Assembly: GCA_029242715.1 (NCBI GenBank)
Contig: JAQWTL010000020.1
Coordinates: 124,001-188,000 of the forward strand
Origin: Phycisphaerales bacterium
GTDB lineage: Bacteria > Planctomycetota > Phycisphaerae > Phycisphaerales > SM1A02
Direction: 5' to 3'
DNA: 64,000 bases
The position numbers and the translations under genes are program-made. Shown one piece after another: positions 26,225 to 35,963 of the stretch (its first letter is position 1; each line of letters begins with the position of its first letter). Below the pieces are notes generated by a model, which worked only from the letters and a program-made list of their open reading frames with translations, was not told where the DNA came from and ran no database searches.

Positions 26225-27394
26225 TCAATAGTCACGACGCACAAAGACCCACCAGGCCAGAACCAGAATCACGAACTCGAAGAGAAGCGACCAGCCAATG
26301 ATGGCTCCTGCAGAGATCTCCTGCTCGCGACCGATCAACTTCTTCTGAGCCTCCTGGTCGCTTCTGAATACCTCATCATCTACTTGCTCGTCTTCCTCGA
26401 AGATCTTGCCTGACATGATGTCAACCATCGTGACATCACGCCCCTGGTCAATCCATCTCTGAAGCAGGCCGATGGTTCTGCTGGTCTCGGGCAGTGGCCA
26501 GCGAATGATGTTGAGCGTTGTCACCCAGGGATCAAGCTGACTCATCAATCTCCTGCGCTCATCAACCTCATTCTGGAGGTACTCCATATTGGATTCTGTC
26601 CGCTTGATCTGACCGCTGTAGTAATCAAGCCCCGATTCCGTATTCTCGCCTTCTTTCATGCTCTCCAGAGTGCTCTTGTAGGTCGCCAGGTTCTGGACGT
26701 CTTCCTCCAGTTCCTGCTCGTAATGCACCGCCATGACTTCACCCTGAAACCAAACGATGTGAAGGATGTCGTCTGCCTGCCGAACCCCGAACGTCATGAA
26801 CCAGAACAGAAGTGTGAACAACAAGGCCACCAGGGTGGATCTGGTGAGAACGCCGAACAGGACATTGACACAGAAGAGGTAGCTGAAAAAAATCGTGACG
26901 AGAGGGATCGCGAGAAAGATCGTGACATTCCACTCACCCACTCGCCAACCTGCCACCAGGAAAGCACCCACGCAGAACACTGATACCTGAAGGATGACGA
27001 ACAGCAGTCCGCCGATGTACTTGGAAAGGAAAAGCGTGGTGCGCCTGACCGACTTGGACATCACCATTTCCACTGCACCCTCAGAGAGGAATGTCGGGAA
27101 AATCGATGATGTGGAAATCAACGCGAGGATCGTGGCAACCCAGGCCAGCCAGAGGTTGACGATGAAAGCTGAAAAGATTCCCAGGTACAGCGTCTTGGAA
27201 TACTCGCTCTCGGAATTCAGGAACTCGCTCTCGATCGTGTACGCACCGAAGAAAAGAGACATGCCCTTTTCGTTGAATCCGAATGAGGCGAAGCCGATGA
27301 TCACGAGCAGGGAGAGAACCAAGACTGTCTTGAAAAGCTTCTGAGCCTTCAACGATCGATAGGATTCCACCAGGATGGCCATGACAGCGATCAT
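26225..27394 (-). CDS. ABC-2 type transporter permease
   Basis: 389 residues with about six hydrophobic helices: one near residues 20-38, four between 70 and 210, one at the C-terminus. FLSEGAVEMVMSKSVRR followed by LFLSKYIGGLLF is the cytoplasmic segment typical of NosY/NatB-like ABC-2 permeases. Between helices 5 and 6 lies a ~160-residue charged, coiled-coil-prone loop (residues about 225-360). The start overlaps the stop of the ATPase gene (ATGA), so the two make one exporter. Substrate unknown. Confidence 0.85.
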   Translation of the reverse strand: MIAVMAILVESYRSLKAQKLFKTVLVLSLLVIIGFASFGFNEKGMSLFFGAYTIESEFLNSESEYSKTLYLGIFSAFIVNLWLAWVATILALISTSSIFPTFLSEGAVEMVMSKSVRRTTLFLSKYIGGLLFVILQVSVFCVGAFLVAGWRVGEWNVTIFLAIPLVTIFFSYLFCVNVLFGVLTRSTLVALLFTLLFWFMTFGVRQADDILHIVWFQGEVMAVHYEQELEEDVQNLATYKSTLESMKEGENTESGLDYYSGQIKRTESNMEYLQNEVDERRRLMSQLDPWVTTLNIIRWPLPETSRTIGLLQRWIDQGRDVTMVDIMSGKIFEEDEQVDDEVFRSDQEAQKKLIGREQEISAGAIIGWSLLFEFVILVLAWWVFVRRDY

Positions 27395-28359
27395 GCGTCA
27401 CCGCCTTTGCCCGTCACGGCTCCCGGGGTTCCGGAACCTTCACCGGTCGTCTCGATGGCTCGGATGAACAGATCTTCAAGAGATTCCCGAACCGGCATGA
27501 CACGATGAATGGTCGTACCGGACTGCCGCAACTTGTCCAGCAACGGCTGGACATCCGTCGCCTTCGCCGTCGGCATGGTGATCTTCGTCAAATCAACGCC
27601 GACTGATTCGACACTGGTCGCTCCAGGGGCCATGTCGCCTGCAATTTTTCCTTCAACGTGAATCTCATAACGCTGGGAGTCAGACGTCAGCGCCTCAATG
27701 GTGCCTTCCATGGCAACACGACCCTTCACCATGATGGAAACACGATCACAGACCATTTCCAGTTCACTGAGAAGATGGCTGTTGATGAAAATCGTCCGCC
27801 CCTGTTCTCGAAGCCGAATCAGCAGATCACGAATCTCCCGCCGACCAACCGGATCAACGCCATCCGTCGGCTCATCAAGCAGAAGGAGCCTGGGGTCGTT
27901 CATGAGCGCCTGGGCGATACCGATCCGTTGTTGCATCCCCTTGGAAAATTCCCCGACGCGATGCCGCTTCCAGTCCGTCATCCCGACCAGTTCGAGCATT
28001 TCGTCAATTCGCTTCTTGCGTACACGCCTGGGGACCCCTGAGAGCCCCGCGAGATAATCCAGAACCTGGCCTGCCTTGAGATGTTTGGGAAAGCGATGAT
28101 GCTCTGGCAGGTATCCCACCCGACTGAGGGTTGGCTTGTGACCAACTGAATGCCCCAGAACTGTGCCCGAGAGCCTGTTGGCTCGAATGACCGTCATGAT
28201 GATCTTGACCAGGGTGGACTTGCCTGCACCGTTGGGCCCGAGCAGTCCGAAGATCTCGCCCTCGTGAACCCGCATGCTCACACCTCGCAGGGCATGCACT
28301 CGTCTCTTGAATGTCTTGTAGACATCATCAATGGAGATGACTGGAGCAGCGGACATCAT
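27391..28359 (-). CDS. ABC transporter ATP-binding protein (NatA-like)
   Basis: 322 residues. Walker A GPNGAGKST near residue 41, signature FSKGMQQRIGIAQAL, Walker B LLLLDEP with the following TDGVDP D-loop, and NSHLLSELE switch His. The C-terminal ~80 residues form the DUF4162-like domain common in multidrug/NatA-type ATPases. It energises the adjacent permease. ATG 28359 has AGGAGG 5 nt upstream. Divergent from the UbiD-like gene with 75 bp between starts. Confidence 0.93.
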   Translation of the reverse strand: MMSAAPVISIDDVYKTFKRRVHALRGVSMRVHEGEIFGLLGPNGAGKSTLVKIIMTVIRANRLSGTVLGHSVGHKPTLSRVGYLPEHHRFPKHLKAGQVLDYLAGLSGVPRRVRKKRIDEMLELVGMTDWKRHRVGEFSKGMQQRIGIAQALMNDPRLLLLDEPTDGVDPVGRREIRDLLIRLREQGRTIFINSHLLSELEMVCDRVSIMVKGRVAMEGTIEALTSDSQRYEIHVEGKIAGDMAPGATSVESVGVDLTKITMPTAKATDVQPLLDKLRQSGTTIHRVMPVRESLEDLFIRAIETTGEGSGTPGAVTGKGGDA

Positions 28360-28434
28360 TGAACCTCCTGGCTGGGCTCAAGTGTATCCTTCTTGAACAC
28401 ATCCTGTATGCCTGCGCGAGGTATCCTGCTGCCC

Positions 28435-30465
28435 ATGCCAGAAGGTTTTCGCACACTCCAAGAGATGGTCCATGCCCTTGAAGCTCAGGGAGAGCTGTTT
28501 CGCATTACCGATACAGTCTCACCAATGCTTGAAGTTGCTGCCATTGCGGATCTTCACAGCAAATCAACAGCTCCACATGAAAGCAACGCAGCCAAAAGCT
28601 TTGATCCAGCCAGGGCTCGACTTGGCGGAAAAGCCCTGTTGTTCGAAAACATCGAAGGATGTGATTTTCCTTTAGCCATCAATACTTTCGGCTCATACGT
28701 CCGTATGGAAATGGCATTGGGCTGCGATCCCCTTACTGGCTTCTCGGGAATTGCAGACATGCTGGAGGCCATGAGTACACCAAGGCCACCAACAGGAATT
28801 CGGGACGCGCTCTCAAGACTCAGAACACTGAGCCCTCTTCTCAAGGCAGGCCCGAAGCTCAAACGGAATGGTCGATGCCAGGAAGTCGTAAAGCTGGCTT
28901 CACGTGGAGAAGTCGATCTCACACGGTTGCCCATCATCAAGTGCTGGCCTCTCGATGGGGATCCATCCGCTGTCGGCTGGCCCGTCACACCCGAACAAGC
29001 TGGAACCGCTGCCGGTCAAGGTCGCTACATCACCTTCGCAGGCATCCATACGATCCATGCCAGAGATCGGGGCAAGCCCAAGCCCCCTTCTCACAACATC
29101 GGCATGTATCGCGTTCAACTCATCGATGACACGCACCTGGCCATGCACTGGCACCTTCATCATGATGGCGCATCCCACTGGCGATCATGGAAGGCCATTG
29201 GTGAACCGATGCCGGTAGCCATCTGCTTTGGTGGTGAGTCTGTCCTGCCTTATGCCGCAACCGCACCCATGCCACCTGGTGTGAGTGAACTACTGATGGC
29301 AGGTTTCCTGAACGGCAAAGGAATTCCTCTGGTCAATGCCAAGACAGTCCCTTTGCGCGTACCCGCCAACGCCGAGATCGTGATCGAGGGGATGGTTCGA
29401 ACAGATGCCGGCAATATCGGCTGGGAACCCGATTCCGGCGAACCACTTGGCGATGGCGCCGTCATTGAAGGTCCCTTCGGTGATCACACCGGTTGGTATT
29501 CCATGCCAGATCGCTACCCGACCCTCGAGGTTACGGCGATGACCCATTGCAAAGATGCGATCTACCCCACAACCATCGTGGGCGTTCCACCTCAGGAAGA
29601 TTATTACCTGGGCAAAGCCACTGAACGGATCTTCCTTCCGTTGCTGAAGCTGCTTGTTCCTGACATCATCGACTACCACTTGCCACTCTTTGGTTGTTTT
29701 CACAACTGTGTCTTCGTGTCGATCCGAAAGGCCTACCCACTTCAAGCACGCCGCCTCATGCACGCCATCTGGGGTGCTGGACAAATGGCCTGGACCAAGA
29801 TGATCGTGGTCGTGGAAGAAGATGTGGATATTCATGATGAAGCAGCCGTCATGTCCGCCCTTGCGACACACTGCCACTTCCAACGAGACATCGAGATTGT
29901 CAATGGACCCCTGGATATCCTGGATCACGCCTCGCCACGTCTTGGTGCCGGACACAAGATCGGCTTCGATGCCACACCAGCATGGCCCGGCGAAGAAGTC
30001 CGGGGCATACCGTCGGTAACTCCTGACATGCCTGATCTCTCCAGACTCCGCGACAAGCTGGCAAGCTCTCTGAGCAAGGCCACGTTCAAACATGACATTC
30101 CCGACTGGGGTAATGGACGAGTCATCACCCTGGGCGTGAACAAGGCATCGGATGGACCGGGTGCCGGAGGACGTGCCATCGAGTCTGTTCTCGCAGCCGA
30201 CCCGGACTGGAATGGGTGCATCATTGCTGTTGACGAGTCCGTTGATCTCACGGACATGAACATGGTGCTCTTCTACCTGACTGCCAACATGGATCCCGGT
30301 CGAGATCTCTACCGGAACCAGGATCGCCTTGGTATCGACGGTACAAGCAAGGTGATCAGCGAAGCCCGTGACGGGCAGCCCGTCCGACAATGGCCTCCAC
30401 CAATCCAAATGGACCCGAAGATCACTTCAAAGGTCGCCGGCGAGTCCTCAAGCATTGGACTGTAG
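28435..30465 (+). CDS. UbiD-family decarboxylase (long form)
   Basis: 676 residues against about 490-510 for classical UbiD. The N-terminal LQEMVHALEAQGELFRI and LLFENIEGCDFPLAINTFG are typical, as are IVGVPPQEDYYLGKATERIFLPLL and the C-terminal VVVVEEDVDIHD region. UbiD enzymes use prenylated FMN made by UbiX to decarboxylate aromatic acids; the planctomycetal long forms I know of are usually assigned to menaquinone synthesis by the futalosine route. That assignment here is inferred. Extra length lies in the central and C-terminal parts. A GAGG motif lies about 13 nt before the ATG at 28435. No ubiX is adjacent. Confidence 0.85.
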   Translation: MPEGFRTLQEMVHALEAQGELFRITDTVSPMLEVAAIADLHSKSTAPHESNAAKSFDPARARLGGKALLFENIEGCDFPLAINTFGSYVRMEMALGCDPLTGFSGIADMLEAMSTPRPPTGIRDALSRLRTLSPLLKAGPKLKRNGRCQEVVKLASRGEVDLTRLPIIKCWPLDGDPSAVGWPVTPEQAGTAAGQGRYITFAGIHTIHARDRGKPKPPSHNIGMYRVQLIDDTHLAMHWHLHHDGASHWRSWKAIGEPMPVAICFGGESVLPYAATAPMPPGVSELLMAGFLNGKGIPLVNAKTVPLRVPANAEIVIEGMVRTDAGNIGWEPDSGEPLGDGAVIEGPFGDHTGWYSMPDRYPTLEVTAMTHCKDAIYPTTIVGVPPQEDYYLGKATERIFLPLLKLLVPDIIDYHLPLFGCFHNCVFVSIRKAYPLQARRLMHAIWGAGQMAWTKMIVVVEEDVDIHDEAAVMSALATHCHFQRDIEIVNGPLDILDHASPRLGAGHKIGFDATPAWPGEEVRGIPSVTPDMPDLSRLRDKLASSLSKATFKHDIPDWGNGRVITLGVNKASDGPGAGGRAIESVLAADPDWNGCIIAVDESVDLTDMNMVLFYLTANMDPGRDLYRNQDRLGIDGTSKVISEARDGQPVRQWPPPIQMDPKITSKVAGESSSIGL

Positions 30466-30531
30466 ATCAGCCGAGCAACTGACATCGACTGCCATGCCAA
30501 CCCGTCAGGACCAGTACGTCCCGGGCATTTG

Positions 30532-31767
30532 TCAGGGGCTCGCCCAGGTCTCATTCACGGAAGCCACTTGATCAGGCTTCAGGAAAAAGTAATACAACTT
30601 GCCCTCGGCATACTGCCCACCGGCAAGTATTTCGGCTGCCGACCCGGTTCCCATGTAGAGATCCGCACGACCAGGCGCACGAATGGCCCCGCCCGTGTCC
30701 TGATCCAGCATGAACTGGGTGAATGGCTTGGAACCGCTGAAGGTATTTGTCGTTGTATCCACAAGCACGACTCCACCACGTGGGTAGACAGATTTATCCG
30801 TCGCGATTGTTCGTTCCGTAGTCACCGGGAATCCCAGTGAACCTGAAGGCCAGGTTCCCCCGCCGTATTCACGGAAGAACACGTAGCAATCATTGTCAAG
30901 GATCAACTCGCTCACCTGATCAGGATGCCGCTTGTACATTCGTCGCACGGTCGGGAGGCTCAATTCCGTGGGATCCGCCAGACCCGCCTCCACGAGGGAG
31001 ACACCCAGGCCCTTGTATTCACCATCAGTCTTGCCGTCATAGCCCACGTACATGAACGTGCCATCTTCCATGCGAATCTTGGCTGATCCATTCACATGCG
31101 CGATATACGCTGACAATGGATCTTCCACCCAGATAAGTTCGGTGCCATCGAACATCTCACTTGATTCGATTTCCCGCCGGCCTGGCCAGGGCTTCAGTTC
31201 GCCATTCGCGTGCATGCGACCAAGTGGCTGACCAGAACTCGGATGTGTCACGAGATCGTGAGGCCGGAGATAAAGCGGAGTGTCATCAGCATCCGTTGGG
31301 GCTGTCTTCCCATCGAGTACTGGTGAGAAATAACCCGTGAACAGGATGGTGCCGTCACCATCGCATCCAACGGATTCATAGACATCGAACTGCTCGCGAA
31401 CGCCTCGTTGAAAACTCTCTGAATCAGTGGATTCAGTAACGAGTTCCCGCATCGCGACCACGGAGGCCCGGGCCCTTGCATGATCAATCCCGTCATGGGG
31501 ATACCAGTCAAGTGTTGATTCCTTGTCGAACCAACTGATGCTTTCATCCATCGAATCCTGCAGGAAGAGATCTCGCGCCTCCCATGCTGCATCGAGATCA
31601 GGCATCTGATCGGGATCCGTGACCCGCACCAGTGCCCGATGACCCTTCGGCAATGGACGGGAGTAATCCTTGGTTGCAATGTTGGCGCCTGGCTCCACCT
31701 TTTCCTGCGTGCAGGCGGAGAGTCCCAGAAGTGCGATCAATACAATGAATCCAGTCAGCAGCTGCAT
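30532..31767 (-). CDS. mltA: Membrane-bound lytic murein transglycosylase A
   Basis: 411 residues, lipoprotein signal ending LLGLSAC. MltA cleaves glycan strands of peptidoglycan to 1,6-anhydro-muropeptides at the outer membrane. FTGYFSPVLDG, VHVNGSAKI-like region (AYIAHVNGSAKIR) and the 3D-domain end DTGGAIRAPGRADLYMGTG with the catalytic Asp are clear. AAGGA sits 7 nt before ATG 31767, preferred to ATG 31782. Divergent from tatA. Its presence supports a peptidoglycan wall. Confidence 0.93.
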   Translation of the reverse strand: MQLLTGFIVLIALLGLSACTQEKVEPGANIATKDYSRPLPKGHRALVRVTDPDQMPDLDAAWEARDLFLQDSMDESISWFDKESTLDWYPHDGIDHARARASVVAMRELVTESTDSESFQRGVREQFDVYESVGCDGDGTILFTGYFSPVLDGKTAPTDADDTPLYLRPHDLVTHPSSGQPLGRMHANGELKPWPGRREIESSEMFDGTELIWVEDPLSAYIAHVNGSAKIRMEDGTFMYVGYDGKTDGEYKGLGVSLVEAGLADPTELSLPTVRRMYKRHPDQVSELILDNDCYVFFREYGGGTWPSGSLGFPVTTERTIATDKSVYPRGGVVLVDTTTNTFSGSKPFTQFMLDQDTGGAIRAPGRADLYMGTGSAAEILAGGQYAEGKLYYFFLKPDQVASVNETWASP

Positions 31768-31924
31768 TCGGCGTCCTTCCATGGTTCAAGTACCCTTCAG
31801 CCCCCTCCAATGGAGCCATATAAGCAGTCTATCGGCCCCGAACAACCTCCGTTTGAAGACTTCTACGGCCGACTTGCGGCCAAACCGATAGACTATGTAC
31901 TGGCATATCCCCACGGAGGAACCC

Positions 31925-32239
31925 ATGACTCTTTCCACGGCCCTATTCCCGATCCTCGCCTTTGGCGGTATCGGTACGACTGAGGTCATCATCATCCTCG
32001 TGATCGGTCTGCTCATCTTCGGTCGCAGGCTGCCGGAAGTCGGTCGCAATGTTGGCCGAAGCCTCGTGGAGTTCAAGAAAGGCGTCAAGGGCATCGAGGA
32101 CGATATTGACAAGGGCAGCACCAAGACCCAGACGTCCCCAAAGCTCTCAGACCAGTCCGTCGCAAGACATTCTGAAGACGTCCATGCCACCGCTGATGCC
32201 GTCCACACCAAGGGCGAAGACAAGCCCGCTTCGGACTGA
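31925..32239 (+). CDS. tatA: Sec-independent (Tat) translocase subunit TatA/E
   Basis: 104 residues: one N-terminal transmembrane helix (TTEVIIILVIGLLIFG) ending in the invariant FG, the amphipathic helix RRLPEVGRNVGRSLVEFKKG, and a hydrophilic tail. It forms the size-variable pore for folded proteins with twin-arginine signals. GGAGGA at 31916-31921 decides the ATG at 31925. tatB and tatC are not in view. The helix is preceded by about 14 residues, longer than in E. coli TatA. Confidence 0.93.
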   Translation: MTLSTALFPILAFGGIGTTEVIIILVIGLLIFGRRLPEVGRNVGRSLVEFKKGVKGIEDDIDKGSTKTQTSPKLSDQSVARHSEDVHATADAVHTKGEDKPASD

Positions 32240-32285
32240 TCACCCGGTCATCTCTGCCATCTCCGATATACTCACCCGTTGACTT

Positions 32286-32359
32286 GGGCGATTAGCTCAG
32301 TTGGCTAGAGCGCACGGATCACACCCGTGAGGTCACAGGTTCGAGTCCTGTACCGCCCA
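32286..32359 (+). tRNA. tRNA-Val (anticodon CAC)
   Basis: 74 nt. D-arm TAGCTCAGTTGGCTAGAGC, anticodon stem CACGG/CCGTG with loop ATCACAC (anticodon CAC, reads GTG), T-stem ACAGG/CCTGT. The acceptor GGGCGAT pairs with ACCGCCC, leaving one A-C mismatch at position 6:67. CCA is not encoded. TATACT at 32267-32272 could be its -10 box; no good -35 is visible. Confidence 0.92.
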
Positions 32360-32364
32360 TTTGC

Positions 32365-32393
32365 ACATGGCCCTGGTCTTGCCAGGGCCATGT
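32365..32393 (+). terminator. Hairpin after tRNA-Val
   Basis: Perfect 12-bp stem ACATGGCCCTGG/CCAGGGCCATGT with a 5-nt loop, starting 6 nt after the tRNA. No T-run follows, so it may act as an RNA-processing or Rho-assisted end rather than a classical terminator. Confidence 0.5.
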
Positions 32394-32436
32394 CACACCC
32401 CACCTGGATGAAACAACACCGGGGTAGACCAAAGCC

Positions 32437-33216
32437 TTGAAGACAGAAGATTCCATCAAAGGCTTCCTTGTCCTGGACAAGTCACCAGGCATCAGTTCCA
32501 TGAAAGCACTGGCGAGGATCCGGGTGCTGGCACGTGATACGGCCGGAGGCGCCAAGAGCGGGCACGCAGGAACATTGGACCCTCTTGCAACAGGCGTTCT
32601 GGTGATCGGTATCGGAAGGCCTGCCACGCGACTGCTCTCACGAATCGTTGGAGCCTCCAAGCGATACCGCACTGGCGTCGATCTCTCTGCGTTCAGCCCG
32701 AGTGACGACCTTGAAAGAGAGCCGGAGCCAGTCAAGATCGACTCACCTCCAACACGTGATGACATCATGACGGCGTTGAACGGTTTCAAGGGATGCATCC
32801 AGCAATCCCCACCTGCATTCAGCGCCATCAAAGTCGGTGGCAAACGGGCCTACCATCTCGCTCGTGACCAGAAACTGGAAAGCCTTCCACCACGTCCTGT
32901 CCTTGTGCACGGCATTGGACTGGCGGAATTCGAATGGCCGTTGGCCACGATCGATATTCACTGCGGCAAGGGTTTCTATGTCCGCTCACTGGCCCGCGAT
33001 CTTGGTAACGCACTGGGAACCGGCGGATACTGCACCTCCATTCGACGGACTGCCGTCGGACCATTCACGCTCAAGGAGGCGAGGACACTGTCTGAAATGC
33101 CCACTGAACTGCGACAGGAACACCTGATCGACATCGATCATGCAATGGAGATGCTCGAGCAGGAATCAGAAGGACTCAGCTGCGACGTGGACGGGGACGT
33201 CCACCACAACCCCTGA
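32437..33216 (+). CDS. truB: tRNA pseudouridine(55) synthase
   Basis: 259 residues. Makes pseudouridine 55 in the T-loop of tRNAs. GFLVLDKSPGISS at the start, the catalytic motif HAGTLDPLATGVL with its Asp, then KRYRTGVDL (conserved Tyr) and the C-terminal CGKGFYVRSLARDLG are all present. The C-terminal PUA domain is short or missing. The start must be TTG at 32437, as the only nearby ATG (32408) runs into a stop. Located 77 bp after a tRNA gene. Confidence 0.93.
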   Translation: MKTEDSIKGFLVLDKSPGISSMKALARIRVLARDTAGGAKSGHAGTLDPLATGVLVIGIGRPATRLLSRIVGASKRYRTGVDLSAFSPSDDLEREPEPVKIDSPPTRDDIMTALNGFKGCIQQSPPAFSAIKVGGKRAYHLARDQKLESLPPRPVLVHGIGLAEFEWPLATIDIHCGKGFYVRSLARDLGNALGTGGYCTSIRRTAVGPFTLKEARTLSEMPTELRQEHLIDIDHAMEMLEQESEGLSCDVDGDVHHNP

Positions 33217-33329
33217 ATTGAACAGGGGCGCCTTGTCGACAACTGAAGATATGACGTGAAAAGCAATATGCAGGCGAACGGATTGACGGAGCCATTGGCA
33301 ATCCCGCCATCATCAAGCGGAAGATGAGT

Positions 33330-33962
33330 TCAATCTCGAAGTTCGACCGTCCAGTATGCTTCATTCAGGAAAACCTTCCATACTTCGTATTGCTTTCGGC
33401 GAAGTGACAATGCCCGATCCGGGCAATGCCGAGGCTGTCGAGGTGTTGTAATCAGTCGCAGGCCCGCTTCTCGTGGCGTTCGGTTGCCCTTGCGAGTATT
33501 GCACCGGATGCACGCACACACGAGATTCTCCCAGGTGTTTCCACCGCCTCGTGAAATCGGGTTGACGTGGTCGATTGAGAGTTCGGATAACGGGAACCTC
33601 TTGCCACAGTACTGACACCGATTTCGGTCGCGAGCAAACAGGTTTCTTCGATTCAATCGAACATGAAAGTCCGGCTGGCGGTTGGAACTTGTGAGGCGAA
33701 TGATTCGCGGAGCCGCCACGTACCGGCTGGCAGCCCGGATCCAATCATGGTCACCCAACTCATACTGCCTCTGCAGGTCTGCGATCTCGAGCCATGATGA
33801 GATGTTGAATGTCTCGTATCGCCCCTGGTTGACTGATATCACTTCAGCAATCTGGCGAAAGAGAAGAATGAATGCCTGCCGTACCGAAATGACTCGCATA
33901 GCCGTGTATCCCCGGTTCAGAACCAGGACGGGTTCGTCGAGAATCGATGCGCAAGAAGTCAT
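33330..33962 (-). CDS. HNH endonuclease-domain protein
   Basis: 210 residues. N-terminal segment VLVLNRGYTAMRVISVRQAF is the signature of a chromosomal HNH family widespread in planctomycetes and other phyla. The HNH zinc-finger nuclease follows: CQYCGKRF, the His pair in LSIDHVNP, CIRCNTRKGNR. It is a predicted metal-dependent DNA endonuclease; family members are not tied to phages or introns and their role is unknown. Nothing around it suggests a restriction system. Start at ATG 33962; 20 more codons upstream are open. Confidence 0.88.
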   Translation of the reverse strand: MTSCASILDEPVLVLNRGYTAMRVISVRQAFILLFRQIAEVISVNQGRYETFNISSWLEIADLQRQYELGDHDWIRAASRYVAAPRIIRLTSSNRQPDFHVRLNRRNLFARDRNRCQYCGKRFPLSELSIDHVNPISRGGGNTWENLVCACIRCNTRKGNRTPREAGLRLITTPRQPRHCPDRALSLRRKQYEVWKVFLNEAYWTVELRD

Positions 33963-34175
33963 CTGGCTGATTGCAGATCTCCCATCGAGGTGTACAGGTC
34001 CAGCCATCTGGACAAGCAACACCGTCTATTTAGTTATATCGACCGCATGCCCCCCGATCAATGCAAAGGATCGCACGGAATCACATTTGGATTCCGTGCA
34101 GCACCTTTGCATAACGTTCAGGGAGGCCGAAACGGCTGAGAGGATGGTCCCGGGCCATCAGGCCCTCAAGGGGCC

Positions 34176-35357
34176 CTATTTAGCCGGCATGACCTCAAGT
34201 AGTTCAACATCGAAGACCAGGGTTGCGCTGGGCGGAATAACCGGAGGGCGACCACGGGCGCCGTATCCCAGGTCGGCGGGAATCAGCAATTTCTTTTTCT
34301 CGCCAACCTTCATCTGGCCCACACCCAGAGCCCAGCCCTGGATAACTCCACCAAGCCTGAACTTGATGGGCTCTCCACGATCAACCGAAGAATCAAACTT
34401 GGTGCCATCCAGCAAGTAACCGGAATAGTGAACCAGTACTTCGTCATTCATTCCGCTGGGCGAGACGGCATCTTCAGCGCCTTCCTTCAGAACCCACCAT
34501 TTCAATCCCACATTTTCACCATCGGCGGGACGATCCACTGCTATACCAGGGACATCTGATGGATCCACATCTGTACGTGTCAACATCTTCGAGGACTCCA
34601 TTGCTTTCTTGATCCGCTCGGCTGTAAGAAGAGCGTCCTTCTCATTCTTGGTCTGCTCCGTACATACGGCTGGGGAGCCACCCTGTGCCTCGACGATCTT
34701 CCTGGCCTCAGCCAGATCAACCTTGGTCACCTTCTCGATGATGATCTCACTCTTGGGAGAATCAACAAAGGCACCCTGTCGTTTTTGCTTGGGTGCAGTT
34801 CGAATAGCATCAACCGTTTTCTGGCCCGCGATGACGTGACCGAAGACGGCATAGGCCGCCCCGTCAGCCTGCGGCCGATCCAGATTGCTGTTGTCACGCA
34901 CGTTGATGAAGAACTGATTCGTTGCCGAATTCGGGTTTCCCCCGATCCGGGCCATCGAAATGGTGTAATTCTCGTTCTTCAGACCATTGGTCCACTCGTT
35001 GCTGATCCCATCCCTGGTTGGACGCTTCTCATAATTCGTGTCGAAACCCCCGCCCTGGATCATGAAACCATCGATGACACGATGGAAGATCGTGCCGTCA
35101 TAGTCACCATCCTTGGCGTAATGCAGGAAATTCGCAGTTGAAATGGGAGCCAATGTCGCATTGAGACGAAGCAGGATGTCACCCTGGTTCGTTTTCATGA
35201 GTACGTATTCATATGTGGAAGCAGGCGCCTTTTCGGATGCTGACTGAGCAGCCGCAGGCTTGGCCTCCCCTTCCTGGGCATGCAATACAGCACTGGAAAA
35301 CACGATGCAGAACAAAGCAAGGAATGAAAATCGAGTAAGGCGGAACAGAGATGTCAT
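34176..35357 (-). CDS. Cyclophilin-FKBP double peptidyl-prolyl isomerase, secreted
   Basis: 393 residues with signal peptide ([17 protein letters not shown]). Residues about 45-215 are a cyclophilin domain ([24 protein letters not shown]); residues about 290-393 are an FKBP domain ([44 protein letters not shown]). The two unrelated isomerase folds are joined by a ~75-residue linker containing a lone Cys. It would speed proline isomerisation of exported proteins in the periplasm. Two-fold PPIase fusions are uncommon. ATG 35357 starts at the signal peptide; SD weak. Confidence 0.9.
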   Translation of the reverse strand: MTSLFRLTRFSFLALFCIVFSSAVLHAQEGEAKPAAAQSASEKAPASTYEYVLMKTNQGDILLRLNATLAPISTANFLHYAKDGDYDGTIFHRVIDGFMIQGGGFDTNYEKRPTRDGISNEWTNGLKNENYTISMARIGGNPNSATNQFFINVRDNSNLDRPQADGAAYAVFGHVIAGQKTVDAIRTAPKQKRQGAFVDSPKSEIIIEKVTKVDLAEARKIVEAQGGSPAVCTEQTKNEKDALLTAERIKKAMESSKMLTRTDVDPSDVPGIAVDRPADGENVGLKWWVLKEGAEDAVSPSGMNDEVLVHYSGYLLDGTKFDSSVDRGEPIKFRLGGVIQGWALGVGQMKVGEKKKLLIPADLGYGARGRPPVIPPSATLVFDVELLEVMPAK

Positions 35358-35501
35358 GACGGACTCGCTTGAAATCAGTATCACGAATGAACAGAGACCA
35401 TAGGTCCCCACGGAATGTCCAATTGGACTGGACAGAACAGAGTAGCGGAGTATCCGCCCCATGGCACATGCGGAGGATCCAGGCCCATTCACGGCCAGAA
35501 A

Positions 35502-35963
35502 TCAAGATCCATCAGCATCACGGCTGATTCTGATCTCTTCAATCGGGATCAAGGGCCCATTGCCCATGCCAGGACAAGGCGTCTCCCGCTGGGCGCCCTC
35601 CCAGGCAGCCCTGGATTCAAGATTCTCAGGCCAGAATGGCCATGTTCTGCATTGCTTCGGCCTGGCTCCGTAGAGACTGCAGACAGCCTTCCCTGGCTGA
35701 GAATCTCGATCAAGAAAGACACAATCCCAGCCGTGCTCCGTGAGTTCTTCCTTCAAAGACCACCCGTCCTTCAGGCGACGGGCCCATTTATCCAGAAAGG
35801 CCTGAAGGGTCATCCCGAGTTGACACGCCATCTGCTGAGCTTCTTCATCATTGAACCAGACCGCACCGGGCGGTCCGGTACAGCAATTGCCACATTGGGT
35901 GCATTGAAACTGCAGGCCATCTTGATACCACTCTCGATCACCTGTTGGCCTGCTACTCATCAT
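35502..35963 (-). CDS. YkgJ-family Cys-cluster protein
   Basis: 153 residues. The N-terminal FQCTQCGNCCTGPPG and the following CVFLD, CSLYGARPKQCRTWPF make the eight-Cys cluster of the YkgJ family, thought to bind zinc or an iron-sulfur cluster; function unknown. ATG 35963 follows directly after the TAA of the preceding gene with no gap, implying coupling with that uncharacterised 333-residue protein. Confidence 0.85.
   Translation of the reverse strand: MMSSRPTGDREWYQDGLQFQCTQCGNCCTGPPGAVWFNDEEAQQMACQLGMTLQAFLDKWARRLKDGWSLKEELTEHGWDCVFLDRDSQPGKAVCSLYGARPKQCRTWPFWPENLESRAAWEGAQRETPCPGMGNGPLIPIEEIRISRDADGS

Noticed and set aside
29290-30408. Minus-strand frame of 372 codons
   Set aside because: Shadow of the UbiD-like gene, which has clear family motifs.
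33682-34419. Plus-strand frame of 245 codons spanning the gap between the HNH and PPIase genes
   Set aside because: Mostly antisense to two well-supported genes, odd composition, no SD.
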